Source: Actinophytocola sp.
GTDB taxonomy: Bacteria; Actinomycetota; Actinomycetes; Mycobacteriales; Pseudonocardiaceae
NCBI GenBank assembly: GCA_009377475.1
Contig: WHTY01000056.1
Location: forward strand, 1 to 32,728
Reading direction: 5' to 3'
Length of the DNA stretch: 32,728 bases
Part shown: positions 18,128 through 26,660 of the stretch, one piece after another
How positions within the stretch are numbered: the stretch's first letter is position 1
How the letters are laid out: every line of letters starts with the position of its first letter
Notes under the pieces: generated by a model
Told to the model about the DNA's origin: nothing
Seen by the model: only the letters and a program-made list of their open reading frames with translations
Databases searched by the model: none
Program-made: the position numbers and the translations under genes

Positions 18128-21100
18128 GTGTCTAGCAGCAGCCCTGCGTCACAATTCGGCCCCAACGAATGGCTTGTCGAGGAAATGTACGAGCGCTACC
18201 TCGACGATCCCAAGTCAGTCGATGCCGCGTGGCATGACTTCTTCGCCGACTTCACCCCGACTGGCGCAGGTGACGGCTCCACGCAGGACGGGACGACGAC
18301 CGCGACCGGGACGTCCGCAGCGGTCAGCGACGACGGGATCGGCACAGGGGGCACCCCAGCGCCGCGGCCGACGCCCCAGCCATCGCCTCGCCAGCAGGCC
18401 CCCGCCACGCCGAAGCAACAGCCCCGCCCGCAGCAGCAAGCCCCGCGAACCCAGCAAGCCGCACCGGCACAGCCGGCTCAGCAGCCGCGGCAGCCCACGC
18501 AACAGGCCAAACCAGCGCAGAACGCGACGCAGCAGGCCAAGCCCGCCGCCGGTTCCGGCAAGAAGGAGCCGGAGCGCACCGCGCTGCGCGGCGCGGCTGC
18601 CGCGATCGCCAAGAACATGGACGCCTCGCTCGCCGTGCCGACCGCGACCAGCGTCCGCGCGGTGCCCGCCAAGCTGATGGCGGACAACCGCATCGTGATC
18701 AACAACCACCTGGCGCGCACGCGCGGCGGCAAGATCTCGTTCACTCACCTCATCGGCTACGCGATGGTGCGGGCGCTGCGGGACTACCCGAACATGAACC
18801 GCCACTACGAGGTGGTCGACGGCAAGCCGAACGCGGTGACGCCGGAGCACGTCAACCTCGGCCTCGCCATCGACATGAAGGGCAAGGACGGCCAGCGCAA
18901 CCTCGTCGTCGCCTCCATCAAGGCGGTCGAGGACATGTCGTTCCTGCAGTTCTGGCAGGCCTACGAGGAGATCATCAAGAAGGCCCGCACCAACAGGCTC
19001 ACCGCGGACGACTTCGCGGGCACCACGATCTCGCTGACCAACCCGGGCGGCATCGGCACCAACCACTCAGTGCCCCGGTTGCAGAAGGGCCAAGGCGCGA
19101 TCATCGGCGTCGGCGCGATGGAGTACCCGGCGCACTTTCAGGGCACAAGCGAGGTCGCGCTGTACGACCTGGGCGTCAGCAAGATCATGACGCTCACCTC
19201 GACCTACGACCACCGCATCGTCCAGGGCGCGGAGTCCGGCGAGTTCCTGCGCCGCATCCACCAGCTGCTGCTCGGCGAGGACCGGTTCTACGACGACGTC
19301 TTCACCTCGCTGCGCCTGCCGTACGAGCCGGTGCGCTGGATGGAGGACATCCCGGAAGGCGCGATCGACAAGACCGCGCGCGTGCTCGAGCTGATCGAGG
19401 CGTACCGGATGCGCGGCCACCTGATGGCCGACACCGACCCGCTGAACTACCGGCAGCGCCGCCACGAGGACCTGGACATCCTCTCGCACGGCCTCACACT
19501 GTGGGACCTGGACCGCGAGTTCGCCGTCGGCGGTTTCGCGGGCAAGCAGCGGATGAAGCTGCGGGACATCCTCGGCGTGCTGCGCGACTCCTACTGCCGC
19601 ACGGTCGGCGTGGAGTACACCCACATCATCGACCCCGAGGAGCGGCGCTGGCTGCAGGAGCGCATCGAGGTCAAGCACTCCAAGCCGCCGACGTCGGAGC
19701 AGAAGTACGTCCTGTCCAAGCTCAACGCGGCAGAGGCGTTCGAGACGTTCCTGCAGACGAAGTACGTCGGGCAGAAGCGGTTCTCGCTGGAAGGCAGCGA
19801 GACGGTGATCCCGCTGCTTGACACCGTGCTGGACAAGGCGGCTGAGCACGAGCTGGACGAGGTCGTCATCGGCATGCCGCACCGTGGTCGCCTCAACGTG
19901 CTGGCCAACATCGTCGGCAAGCCGATCTCGCAGATCTTCCAGGAGTTCGAGGGCAACCTCGACCCTGGCCAGGCGCACGGCTCCGGCGACGTGAAGTACC
20001 ACCTCGGCGCAGAGGGCAAGTACTTCAGGATGTTCGGCGACGGCGAGACCAAGGTGTCGCTGACTGCCAACCCGTCGCACCTCGAGGCGGTCGACCCTGT
20101 CCTGGAAGGCATCGTGCGCGCCAAGCAGGACATCCTGGACAAGGGCTCCGAGGGGTTCACCGTGCTGCCGGTGCTGCTGCACGGCGACGCGGCGTTCGCT
20201 GGCCAGGGCGTCGTTGCTGAGACGCTGAACCTGGCGCTGCTGCGCGGCTACCGCACCGGCGGCACCGTGCACGTCATCATCAACAACCAGGTCGGCTTCA
20301 CCACCGCGCCGCAGCACGCGCGGTCCAGCCAGTACGCCACCGACGTCGCCAAGATCATCGAGGCGCCGATCTTCCACGCCAACGGCGACGACCCTGAGGC
20401 GGCGTACTGGGTCGCCAAGCTCGCCGTCGACTACCGGCAGGCATTCAACAAGGACGTCGTGATCGACATGATCTGCTACCGCCGCCGGGGCCACAACGAG
20501 GGCGACGACCCGTCGATGACGCAGCCCGCGATGTACGACATCATCGACGGCAAGCGCAGCGTCCGCAAGACCTACACCGAGTCGCTGATCGGGCGCGGTG
20601 ACATCTCGGTCGAGGAAGCCGAGACGGCGTTGCGGGACTTCTCCAGCCAGCTGGAGCACGTCTTCAACGAGGTCCGCGAGCTGGAGAAGCACCCGATCAA
20701 GGCGAGCCCTTCTGTCGAGGAGCAGCAGCAGGTGCCCGCCCAGGTGCCCACCGCGATCAGCACGGAGACGCTGGAGCGGATCGGCGACTCGTTCGTCGAC
20801 CTCCCGGACGGCTTCACCCCGCACCCGAGGGTCAAGCCGGTGCTGCAGCGCAGGCACAAGATGTCCCGCGAGGGCGGCATCGACTGGGCGTTCGCCGAAC
20901 TGCTCGCGTTCGGGTCGCTCGCGATGGAGGGCAAGCTGATCCGGCTGTCCGGCCAGGACTCGCAGCGCGGCACGTTCACCCAGCGGCACTCGGTGCTGGT
21001 CGACCGCGAGAACGGCAGGGAGTACTCGCCGTTGGCGAACCTCGCCGATGAGCAGGGCCGCGTGATGGTCTACAACTCGGCGCTGTCCGAGTTCGCCGCC

Positions 21101-21910
21101 GTCGGGTTCGAGTACGGCTACTCGGTGGCGCAGCCGCGCGCGCTGGTGCTGTGGGAGGCGCAGTTCGGTGACTTCGTCAACGGCGCGCAGACCATCATCG
21201 ACGAGTACATCTCCTCCGGTGAGGCCAAGTGGGGCCAGCTCTCGCCGCTGGTGCTGCTGCTGCCGCACGGCCACGAGGGCCAGGGCCCGGACCACACGTC
21301 CGGCCGCATCGAGCGGTTCCTGTCGCTGTGCGCGGAGCACTCGATGACCGTCTCGGTGCCCTCCACTCCCGCGAACTACTTCCACCTGCTGCGCAGGCAC
21401 GCCCTCGACGGCGTCGACCGGCCGCTGATCGTGTTCACGCCGAAGTCGATGCTGCGCAACAAGGCGGCGACGTCGGACACCGAGGACTTCACCGAGGGCT
21501 CGCGGTTCATGTCGGTGATCGACGACGTCGATGTCGAGCCGGGCGCGGTGCGCAAGGTGCTGCTGACCTCAGGCAAGCTCTACTGGGAGCTGGCAGCCGA
21601 GCGGGCCAAGCGCGGCGCCAACGACGTGGCGATCGTGCGGATCGAGCAGTACTACCCGCTCCCGAAGAAGAAACTGGCCGAGGCGATGGCACGGTACACG
21701 TCGGCGCAGGAGGTCGCCTGGGTGCAGGAGGAGCCGGAGAACCAGGGTGCGTGGCCGTTCTTCGGCCTGAACCTGCCCCGCCGGGTCTCCGACGTGTTCG
21801 ACAAGCCGTTGCAGGTGGTCTCGCGGCGGCCGATGGCGGCGCCGTCGGCCGGTTCACCTCGGGTGCACGAGGTGGAGCAGAAGGCCATCGTCGAGAAGGC
21901 GTTCGAGTAA
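18128..21910 (+). CDS. kgd: Multifunctional 2-oxoglutarate decarboxylase/dehydrogenase E1-E2 fusion
   Basis: A 1260-residue actinobacterial Kgd (OdhA-type) protein. It carries the ThDP-dependent E1o activity and an E2o-like acyltransferase domain on one chain at the 2-oxoglutarate step of the TCA cycle. Domains in order: a short N-terminal helix segment (1-42), a flexible Pro/Gln/Ala linker (about 75-145), the acyltransferase-like domain (about 150-385, active-site DHRIVQG at 361-367), and the E1 domain (about 400-1260), including IGMPHRGRLNVLANI (581-595) and GDAAFAGQGVVAETLNL. There is no lipoyl domain, as is normal for this family. The start is GTG 18128 with GAGGCGAG upstream. The family is known to be inhibited by the FHA protein GarA/OdhI, which is not in this window. 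The long linker is Gln-rich but otherwise ordinary. Confidence 0.97.
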   Translation: MSSSSPASQFGPNEWLVEEMYERYLDDPKSVDAAWHDFFADFTPTGAGDGSTQDGTTTATGTSAAVSDDGIGTGGTPAPRPTPQPSPRQQAPATPKQQPRPQQQAPRTQQAAPAQPAQQPRQPTQQAKPAQNATQQAKPAAGSGKKEPERTALRGAAAAIAKNMDASLAVPTATSVRAVPAKLMADNRIVINNHLARTRGGKISFTHLIGYAMVRALRDYPNMNRHYEVVDGKPNAVTPEHVNLGLAIDMKGKDGQRNLVVASIKAVEDMSFLQFWQAYEEIIKKARTNRLTADDFAGTTISLTNPGGIGTNHSVPRLQKGQGAIIGVGAMEYPAHFQGTSEVALYDLGVSKIMTLTSTYDHRIVQGAESGEFLRRIHQLLLGEDRFYDDVFTSLRLPYEPVRWMEDIPEGAIDKTARVLELIEAYRMRGHLMADTDPLNYRQRRHEDLDILSHGLTLWDLDREFAVGGFAGKQRMKLRDILGVLRDSYCRTVGVEYTHIIDPEERRWLQERIEVKHSKPPTSEQKYVLSKLNAAEAFETFLQTKYVGQKRFSLEGSETVIPLLDTVLDKAAEHELDEVVIGMPHRGRLNVLANIVGKPISQIFQEFEGNLDPGQAHGSGDVKYHLGAEGKYFRMFGDGETKVSLTANPSHLEAVDPVLEGIVRAKQDILDKGSEGFTVLPVLLHGDAAFAGQGVVAETLNLALLRGYRTGGTVHVIINNQVGFTTAPQHARSSQYATDVAKIIEAPIFHANGDDPEAAYWVAKLAVDYRQAFNKDVVIDMICYRRRGHNEGDDPSMTQPAMYDIIDGKRSVRKTYTESLIGRGDISVEEAETALRDFSSQLEHVFNEVRELEKHPIKASPSVEEQQQVPAQVPTAISTETLERIGDSFVDLPDGFTPHPRVKPVLQRRHKMSREGGIDWAFAELLAFGSLAMEGKLIRLSGQDSQRGTFTQRHSVLVDRENGREYSPLANLADEQGRVMVYNSALSEFAAVGFEYGYSVAQPRALVLWEAQFGDFVNGAQTIIDEYISSGEAKWGQLSPLVLLLPHGHEGQGPDHTSGRIERFLSLCAEHSMTVSVPSTPANYFHLLRRHALDGVDRPLIVFTPKSMLRNKAATSDTEDFTEGSRFMSVIDDVDVEPGAVRKVLLTSGKLYWELAAERAKRGANDVAIVRIEQYYPLPKKKLAEAMARYTSAQEVAWVQEEPENQGAWPFFGLNLPRRVSDVFDKPLQVVSRRPMAAPSAGSPRVHEVEQKAIVEKAFE

Positions 21911-21932
21911 CCGTGACCGAGTAAGACGTTTT

Positions 21933-21965
21933 CTCGTTTCCCTGGGTAACTAGCCAGGTGACGAG
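21933..21965. terminator. Bulged hairpin just after kgd
   Basis: CTCGT/ACGAG outer arms and CCTGG/CCAGG inner arms lie 23 bp after the kgd stop. This is a moderate stem and probably the first part of a double terminator. Confidence 0.5.
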
Positions 21966-22018
21966 CGTGCGCGGTATCGTTCGCTCAACGCCGGTCGACC
22001 CCCAGGACCGGCACCCGG

Positions 22019-22050
22019 CCCCGGCGCTCCCTCCCCCCTCGGCGCCGGGG
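22019..22050 (+). terminator. Terminator downstream of kgd
   Basis: A perfect 9-bp stem, CCCCGGCGC / GCGCCGGGG, is followed by CTTCTTCTT. This is an intrinsic terminator with a pyrimidine/T-rich tail for plus-strand transcription. Confidence 0.8.
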
Positions 22051-22067
22051 CTTCTTCTTGCCCACCC

Positions 22068-22130
22068 CGCGAGTCACACCGTATTTGGCGCGAGTCGCAC
22101 CGTAATCCGCGCGAGTCGCACCGTACGGCG
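22068..22130 (+). repeat. Three tandem 21-bp repeats
   Basis: Units begin at 22068, 22089 and 22110, each exactly 21 bp, with core CGCGAGTCGCACCGTA and small changes; the last bases vary. The same family occurs on the minus strand at 197-238. Twenty-one bases are seven codons and about two DNA helix turns, so units face the same side of the helix. No spacers are present, so it is not a CRISPR array. Confidence 0.8.
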
Positions 22131-22142
22131 GCGGGACATTGA

Positions 22143-22220
22143 CTTCGCCAGGCATATTGCTCCGAGAATGCGACACACAGCATCAAAACAGACACGAATC
22201 GCGCAATAGCCCTGGCGAAG
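22143..22220. repeat. Long inverted repeat with A-rich loop
   Basis: The left arm CTTCGCCAGGCATATTGC (22143-22160) pairs with 22203-22220 at 16 of 18 positions, separated by 42 nt that are AT-richer than the surroundings. It starts 12 bp after the 21-bp repeats. It may be a structured RNA, a second terminator or the remnant of a small mobile element. Confidence 0.5.
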
Positions 22221-22322
22221 CCGAGCCTGGCAGTGTCCGGGACTGGCCGGGTGGACGTGCGCTGGCGACGTCCGAGGCTGCGGCGTCGCACCGTCCCGAG
22301 CGGGGCCAGAGACCGCACGCGA

Positions 22323-22355
22323 CCGCGGGGCGCGCGCCATGCGCACGCCCCGCGG
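22323..22355 (-). terminator. Hairpin terminator after the protease gene
   Basis: A perfect 10-bp stem, CCGCGGGGCG / CGCCCCGCGG, lies 31 bp beyond the protease stop in its direction of transcription. Confidence 0.75.
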
Positions 22356-22386
22356 CTGTCACGTGGGAAGGAACCTCCGCATCACC

Positions 22387-23994
22387 TCACAGTTCGAGCT
22401 GCCAGCTGTCGATGTATCCGGTGTCGCCGGAGTAGACGTCCTGCACCCGCAGCGTCCAGGTGCCGTCCGCGTCGTGGCTGGAAAGGTCACGGTTGACGCT
22501 GCCCTGCACGTTGTCGGCCGAGTCCCAGTAGCTGGAGTTCTTCAGCCGATACGCGGTGCCGTTCGGCGCGATCAGGTCGATGACAAGGTCGCCCCGGTAG
22601 GTGTGCTTGATGTCCACCGTGATCGTCGACGACGAGGATGCCTTGCGCCCGCAGTCGCTGATCGTGATCGGACTGCTGGCGGTGCCGCCGTCCGGGATGT
22701 TCACGTTGGTGTCGTTGGTGCCGGTGCAGCCGGTCGGGTCCGGGTCGGGCGGCGGGGTGCTGCCGCCGGATCCGGTGTAGAGCAGCCGGTTCGGCGTGTC
22801 GCTCGACGGCACACCGCTGATCTTCCCGGTGGAGGCGTTGTCCACGATCGCGGCGTGCACCTGACTCGGCGACGCCGAGGTGTGGTCCGCGAGGTACAGC
22901 GCGGCGGCACCAGCGACGTGCGGCGCCGCCATGGACGTGCCGGAGATCGTGTTGGTGTCCGAATCGGACCCGATCCACGCCGACGTGACGTCGACGCCCG
23001 GCGCGTACAGGTCGGTGCAGGCGCCGTAGTTGGAGAACGACGCCGCGCTGTCCGAGCTGTTCGACGCGTTCACCGTCAGCGCCTCACCCACGCGGGCGGG
23101 TGAGTAGCCGCAGGCGTCTTGCGGGCGGCCGAAGAAGTCGCCGTTGCCGGACGCGACGGCGTAGGTGACACCCGAGTTGATGGAGTTGCGCACGGCGTCG
23201 TCCAGCGCCGACGACGCCCCGCCACCGAGGCTCATGTTCGCCACCGACGGGCCGCTCGCGTTGTTCGTCACCCAGTCGACACCGGCGATGACGCCGGAGT
23301 TCGAGCCGGAGCCGTTGCAGTCGAGCACGCGCACGGCGATGAGGTTGACCTGCTTGGCGACGCCGTAGGTGCCGCCGCCGACCGTGCCCGCGACGTGTGT
23401 GCCGTGACCGTTGCAGTCGTTCGCCGCGCCGCCGTCGACCGCGTCGTAGCCGCTGGTCGCGCGGCCGCCGAAGTCGTTGTGGCTGGTCCTGATGCCGGTG
23501 TCGATGACGTAGGCGTCCACATTGGACGCGGTCGTCGAGTAGCTGTACAGGTCGTTGAGCGGCAGATCGCGCTGGTCGATCCGGTCGAGGCCCCACGGCG
23601 GGTTCGACTGGTCGTCGGTGAGCTGAACCCGCTGGTCCTGCTCGACGTAGGCCACCGCGGGGTTGTCGGCGATCCGCTCGGCGGCGCGCTGGTTCATCGT
23701 CGCCGCGTAGCCGCGCAACGCGGTGGTGTACGTGTGGGTGACATCCGCGTCGTACCGCTGGGCGTGCGCCCTCGCCTTGTTCCCAACGGAACTGGCTGAC
23801 ACACCGTCCTCGAAGACGACGATGTAGCTGCCCTTGATCGCGCTGTCGCTCTGTGCCTGGGCGATCTGCGGCTTACTCGAATCCTGGTCCGCCGCGGCCA
23901 TGGCTTGACCGGACAGCGCGGCGAGGGCGGTAGCCGTCGCCACGACTCCGATCTTGGCCCAGGTTCTGCGCCTCGTGTGGGGCGACTTACTCAC
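22387..23994 (-). CDS. Secreted S8 (proteinase K-like) serine protease with C-terminal P-domain
   Basis: A 535-residue pre-pro-protease. The GTG at 23994 is chosen because GGAGGAG lies about 8 nt upstream and it begins a signal peptide (RRR then a hydrophobic stretch, likely cleavage after AMA near residue 33); the open frame extends further upstream without support. An inhibitor I9 propeptide follows (about 53-125, GSYIVVFEDG to VAYVEQD). The catalytic domain has Asp165 (VIDTG), His197 (NGHGTHVAG) and Ser354 (SGTSMAAPH). A Pro/Gly linker (about 410-425) leads to a P/proprotein-convertase domain (about 428-535) ending in DSWQLEL. It acts outside the cell in protein degradation. Many actinomycetes have such P-domain subtilases. 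Confidence 0.95.
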   Translation of the reverse strand: MSKSPHTRRRTWAKIGVVATATALAALSGQAMAAADQDSSKPQIAQAQSDSAIKGSYIVVFEDGVSASSVGNKARAHAQRYDADVTHTYTTALRGYAATMNQRAAERIADNPAVAYVEQDQRVQLTDDQSNPPWGLDRIDQRDLPLNDLYSYSTTASNVDAYVIDTGIRTSHNDFGGRATSGYDAVDGGAANDCNGHGTHVAGTVGGGTYGVAKQVNLIAVRVLDCNGSGSNSGVIAGVDWVTNNASGPSVANMSLGGGASSALDDAVRNSINSGVTYAVASGNGDFFGRPQDACGYSPARVGEALTVNASNSSDSAASFSNYGACTDLYAPGVDVTSAWIGSDSDTNTISGTSMAAPHVAGAAALYLADHTSASPSQVHAAIVDNASTGKISGVPSSDTPNRLLYTGSGGSTPPPDPDPTGCTGTNDTNVNIPDGGTASSPITISDCGRKASSSSTITVDIKHTYRGDLVIDLIAPNGTAYRLKNSSYWDSADNVQGSVNRDLSSHDADGTWTLRVQDVYSGDTGYIDSWQLEL

Positions 23995-24430
23995 GATGGA
24001 TCTCCTCCTAGGCAGGGTTAGCGCGCGCCCTTGTCGGACGCGCACTTCTAGGGGTGAAACACGTTCGGGTGAACGCTGCTCATGAGGCTAAGAGCGCGCC
24101 ATTACCCGGAACAGGGAGCGATCATCGTCACCGATCTGCCTATGGACCCAGCGCACATAGTCGTTCTCACCGCGCGAACCGCCGCACTGCGCATGACACC
24201 GGACAGCGCTGGACGACGTTCACCTGCGGAAACTTCCCCGCACTCCACGCATTACCGCCACCGGGCATGAAAGTGAACAACGCGTCACCGCACGGTTGCC
24301 GCCGGGGTTCGGCACGGTGCGGGCGGGGTCCGCGACGAAGTTACGCCGTGCGGCGGTACGACACTGGTCCCTACGGCCGCGCCGGATGCGGCCATAGGGA
24401 CCAGTACTGAAGGTCTGTTTTACGCGAGCT
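23995..24430. other. Intergenic region between the malic enzyme and protease genes
   Basis: A 436-bp region with no supported gene. The protease promoter must lie here and includes a small palindrome CGTTC-GGGT-GAACG (24062-24075). The malic enzyme terminator is at 24363-24405. A 62-codon frame at 24082-24270 has no clear ribosome site or recognisable product. Confidence 0.7.
24363..24405 (-). terminator. Strong hairpin terminator after malic enzyme
   Basis: Arms of 18 bases, ACTGGTCCCTACGGCCGC against the complementary side, have a single mismatch and a 7-nt loop. It lies 26 bp beyond the malic enzyme stop. Confidence 0.85.
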
Positions 24431-25690
24431 TCACGCGACGCCGTCCGCCGTCGCCGCCTTCGCCACGGCGGCGGCGACCTCGGGACCGACCCGGGGGTCG
24501 AGCGCGCTCGGCACGATCTTGTCCACCGACAGCTCGTCGGCGGCGACCGCGGCGATCGCGTCGGCGGCGGCGAGCTTCATGTTGTCGGTGATCGCCCGCG
24601 CGCCCGCGTCCAGCGCGCCCCTGAACACCCCGGGGAACGCCAGCACGTTGTTGATCTGGTTCGGGAAGTCGCTGCGCCCGGTGGCCACCACGGCCGCGTA
24701 CTTCGACGCGATCTCCGGGCGCACCTCAGGGTCGGGGTTCGACAACGCGAACACGATCGACTCGTCGGACATCAGGCTCAGCAGCGACCCGTCGATGGTT
24801 GCCCCGGACAGCCCGAGGAAGACGTCAGCGCCGTCGAGCGCTTCCGCGATCCCGCCGGACAGGCCGGCGCGGTTCGTCGACCACGCCATGTCCTGCTTGA
24901 TCGGCGACAGGCCAGGCCTGCCGACGTGGATGATGCCCTTCGAGTCAAGCAGCGTGACGTCGCCCACCCCGGCGTTCTGCAGGATCTTCGTGCAGGCGAT
25001 ACCGGACGCACCCGCGCCGGAGACCACCACGCGCTGCTTGCTGATGTCGCGGCCGAGCGCCGTGTTCGCCCCGCGCAACGCGGCGAGCACCACGATCGCG
25101 GTGCCGTGCTGGTCGTCGTGCATCACCGGGCAGTCGAGCGCGTCCTTGAGCTTGGCTTCCAGCTCGAAACAGCGCGGCGCCGCGATGTCCTCGAGGTTGA
25201 CCGCACCGTACGACGGGCGCAGCCGCACCAGCGTCTCGACGATCTCGTCCACGTCGGTGGTGTCGAGCACCAGCGGGATCGAGTCGAGCCCGCCGAAGGT
25301 CTTGAACAGCACCGACTTACCTTCCATCACCGGCAGCGACGCGCTCGCCCCGATGTCGCCGAGCCCGAGCACGGCCGTGCCGTCGCTGACTACGACCACG
25401 AGCCGATTCGCCCAGGTGTAGCGCGCGGCGAGCGAGGCGTCCTCTGCGATCGCGGTGCTGACCTTGGCGACACCCGGCGTGTAGGCGATCGACAGCTCGC
25501 GCGGGCCCGAGATCGGCCGCGTCGCGCCTACGGACAGCTTGCCGCCCTCGTGGCCTACGAAGATCTCTTCGTTGGTCACCGGAGTTGTCGCGGGGACAGT
25601 GGCGGAGCTGGCCAGGTCGTTCATCGTGGTTCCTGTCATCGTGTTCTCGGTGTTCGACGGACCGGTGTGTGGTGCCATGAGTCGTGCCAT
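24431..25690 (-). CDS. Malic enzyme (NAD(P)-dependent malate decarboxylase), short form
   Basis: A protein of up to 419 residues that converts malate to pyruvate and CO2 with NAD(P)H formation. Motifs are LSIAYTPGVA, DGTAVLGLGDIG, the metal-binding MHDDQHGTAIV, the dinucleotide-binding VVSGAGASGIACTKI and FALSNPDPE. The length fits the short bacterial form without a phosphotransacetylase domain. The N-terminus is uncertain: ATGs occur at 25690, 25678 and further in (MTGTTMNDLAS). GAGG precedes the first and AGGA precedes MNDLAS, and the conserved core starts only around residue 38. It is a single gene with its own terminator, divergent from the RmlC-like gene. It probably supplies pyruvate and NADPH. 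Cofactor preference is not evident from reading. Confidence 0.93.
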   Translation of the reverse strand: MARLMAPHTGPSNTENTMTGTTMNDLASSATVPATTPVTNEEIFVGHEGGKLSVGATRPISGPRELSIAYTPGVAKVSTAIAEDASLAARYTWANRLVVVVSDGTAVLGLGDIGASASLPVMEGKSVLFKTFGGLDSIPLVLDTTDVDEIVETLVRLRPSYGAVNLEDIAAPRCFELEAKLKDALDCPVMHDDQHGTAIVVLAALRGANTALGRDISKQRVVVSGAGASGIACTKILQNAGVGDVTLLDSKGIIHVGRPGLSPIKQDMAWSTNRAGLSGGIAEALDGADVFLGLSGATIDGSLLSLMSDESIVFALSNPDPEVRPEIASKYAAVVATGRSDFPNQINNVLAFPGVFRGALDAGARAITDNMKLAAADAIAAVAADELSVDKIVPSALDPRVGPEVAAAVAKAATADGVA

Positions 25691-26036
25691 GTGTCGTGCC
25701 TCAGCCGTGCCTCGTCGACGCCCATTCCCGCCTGAACGATCGCACGACGGGATCGGTTCATCGTCTCATGACATGTCCGGACCTGGTTCGGGCCAGCCGC
25801 GATTTCGACGACATCACGTTTCGCCGTGCGTTTAGCCCGTACCGGGAGCGCGCTGGAACGGTGCGGTGGCACCGGCGTCACAGGGCGCGATGTCCGGCTT
25901 CGCCGCTCGCTTCAGGGTGCACCGCAGCGGCAGCGGACAGCGTGGTTACTCCTAGTCTGACAGGTCCGGCAAACAGGTGGCGCGGCGGACCACACACCCG
26001 TCCGCACTGCGCCGCTGACATGCGAGAGTTGCGGTC
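25691..26036. other. Divergent promoter region between malic enzyme and the RmlC-like gene
   Basis: A 346-bp region with no supported gene. It must hold promoters for both flanking genes. A modest hairpin, GCGGAC / GTCCGC (25985-26005) with flanking GCGGCG / CGCCGC, lies 32 bp before the RmlC start. Short GTCGTGCC direct repeats occur near the malic enzyme start. Confidence 0.6.
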
Positions 26037-26660
26037 ATGCAGGTAACTGAGCTGGCGGTGCCCGACGCGTACGTCTTCACGCCTACCACGTTCCCCGACG
26101 ACCGTGGCCTGTTCTGCACGCCGTTCCAGGCTGCCGCGCTGCGGGAGGCGACCGGGCACGGGCTGCGGGTGGAGCAAACCAACCACAGCGTGTCCCGGCG
26201 CGGCGTGATCCGGGGCATCCATTTCGCCGACACACCCCCTGGCCAGGCCAAATACGTCTACTGCCCGCGCGGCGCGCTGCTCGACGTCGTCGTAGACGTC
26301 CGGGTCGGCTCGCCGACGTTCGGCCAGTGGGACGCGGTGCGGCTCGACGCCGAGTCGTACCGCGCGGTCTACATCTCCGAGGGCATCGGCCACGGCTTCG
26401 TCGCGCTCACCGACGACACCGCGATGAACTACCTGTGCTCGACGGGCTACAACCCGAGCGCCGAGCGCGGCATCAACCCACAGGACGAGGCGCTGGGGCT
26501 GCCCTGGCCCGCCGAGCGCGACCCGGTGCTCTCCGAGAAGGACACGGCCGCGCCCACCCTGGCCGAGGCGGCCGAGGCGGGCATCCTGCCCGACTACAAG
26601 GACTGCGTCGCCCGCTACGAGGAACTGCGCGCCGAGGCCGACGTCACTTCTTGGGCGTGA
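26037..26660 (+). CDS. RmlC-like dTDP-4-keto-6-deoxysugar 3,5-(or 5-)epimerase
   Basis: A 207-residue cupin epimerase. It has the catalytic dyad His62 (RGIHFA) and Asp169 (LSEKDTAAPTL), Tyr132 (MNYLC) and the DDRGLF start motif, at positions close to those of RmlC. RmlC makes dTDP-L-rhamnose precursors; close relatives such as EvaD act in deoxysugar antibiotic pathways. No rmlA, rmlB, rmlD or glycosyltransferase gene lies nearby, so this is an orphan and its pathway cannot be fixed. The ATG at 26037 has only weak ribosome-site similarity (GAGAG). The 3' end overlaps the convergent DUF4442 gene by 17 bp. Confidence 0.88.
   Translation: MQVTELAVPDAYVFTPTTFPDDRGLFCTPFQAAALREATGHGLRVEQTNHSVSRRGVIRGIHFADTPPGQAKYVYCPRGALLDVVVDVRVGSPTFGQWDAVRLDAESYRAVYISEGIGHGFVALTDDTAMNYLCSTGYNPSAERGINPQDEALGLPWPAERDPVLSEKDTAAPTLAEAAEAGILPDYKDCVARYEELRAEADVTSWA

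Larger units (their letters stand above)
21911..22386. other. Convergent intergenic region between kgd and the protease gene
   Basis: This 476-bp region has no supported gene. It holds, in order, a hairpin just after kgd (21933-21965), a strong terminator (22019-22050), three tandem 21-bp repeats (22068-22130), a long inverted repeat with an A-rich loop (22143-22220), and a hairpin for the convergent protease gene (22323-22355). Short open frames here come from the repeats being stop-free in several frames. Confidence 0.8.

Noticed and set aside
19067..21400. 777-codon minus-strand frame opposite kgd
   Set aside because: The kgd motifs are on the plus strand. The antisense product has no domain and results from codon bias.
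22068..22130. CRISPR array
   Set aside because: The units are directly adjacent with no spacers and drift in sequence; no cas genes are nearby.
23995..24045. Upstream start for the secreted protease
   Set aside because: The extra residues have no ribosome site and would bury the signal peptide. The GTG at 23994 has GGAGGAG at good spacing.
24082..24270. 62-codon frame in the protease/malic enzyme gap
   Set aside because: There is no ribosome site, no coding-like composition and no recognisable product; it may overlap the protease promoter.
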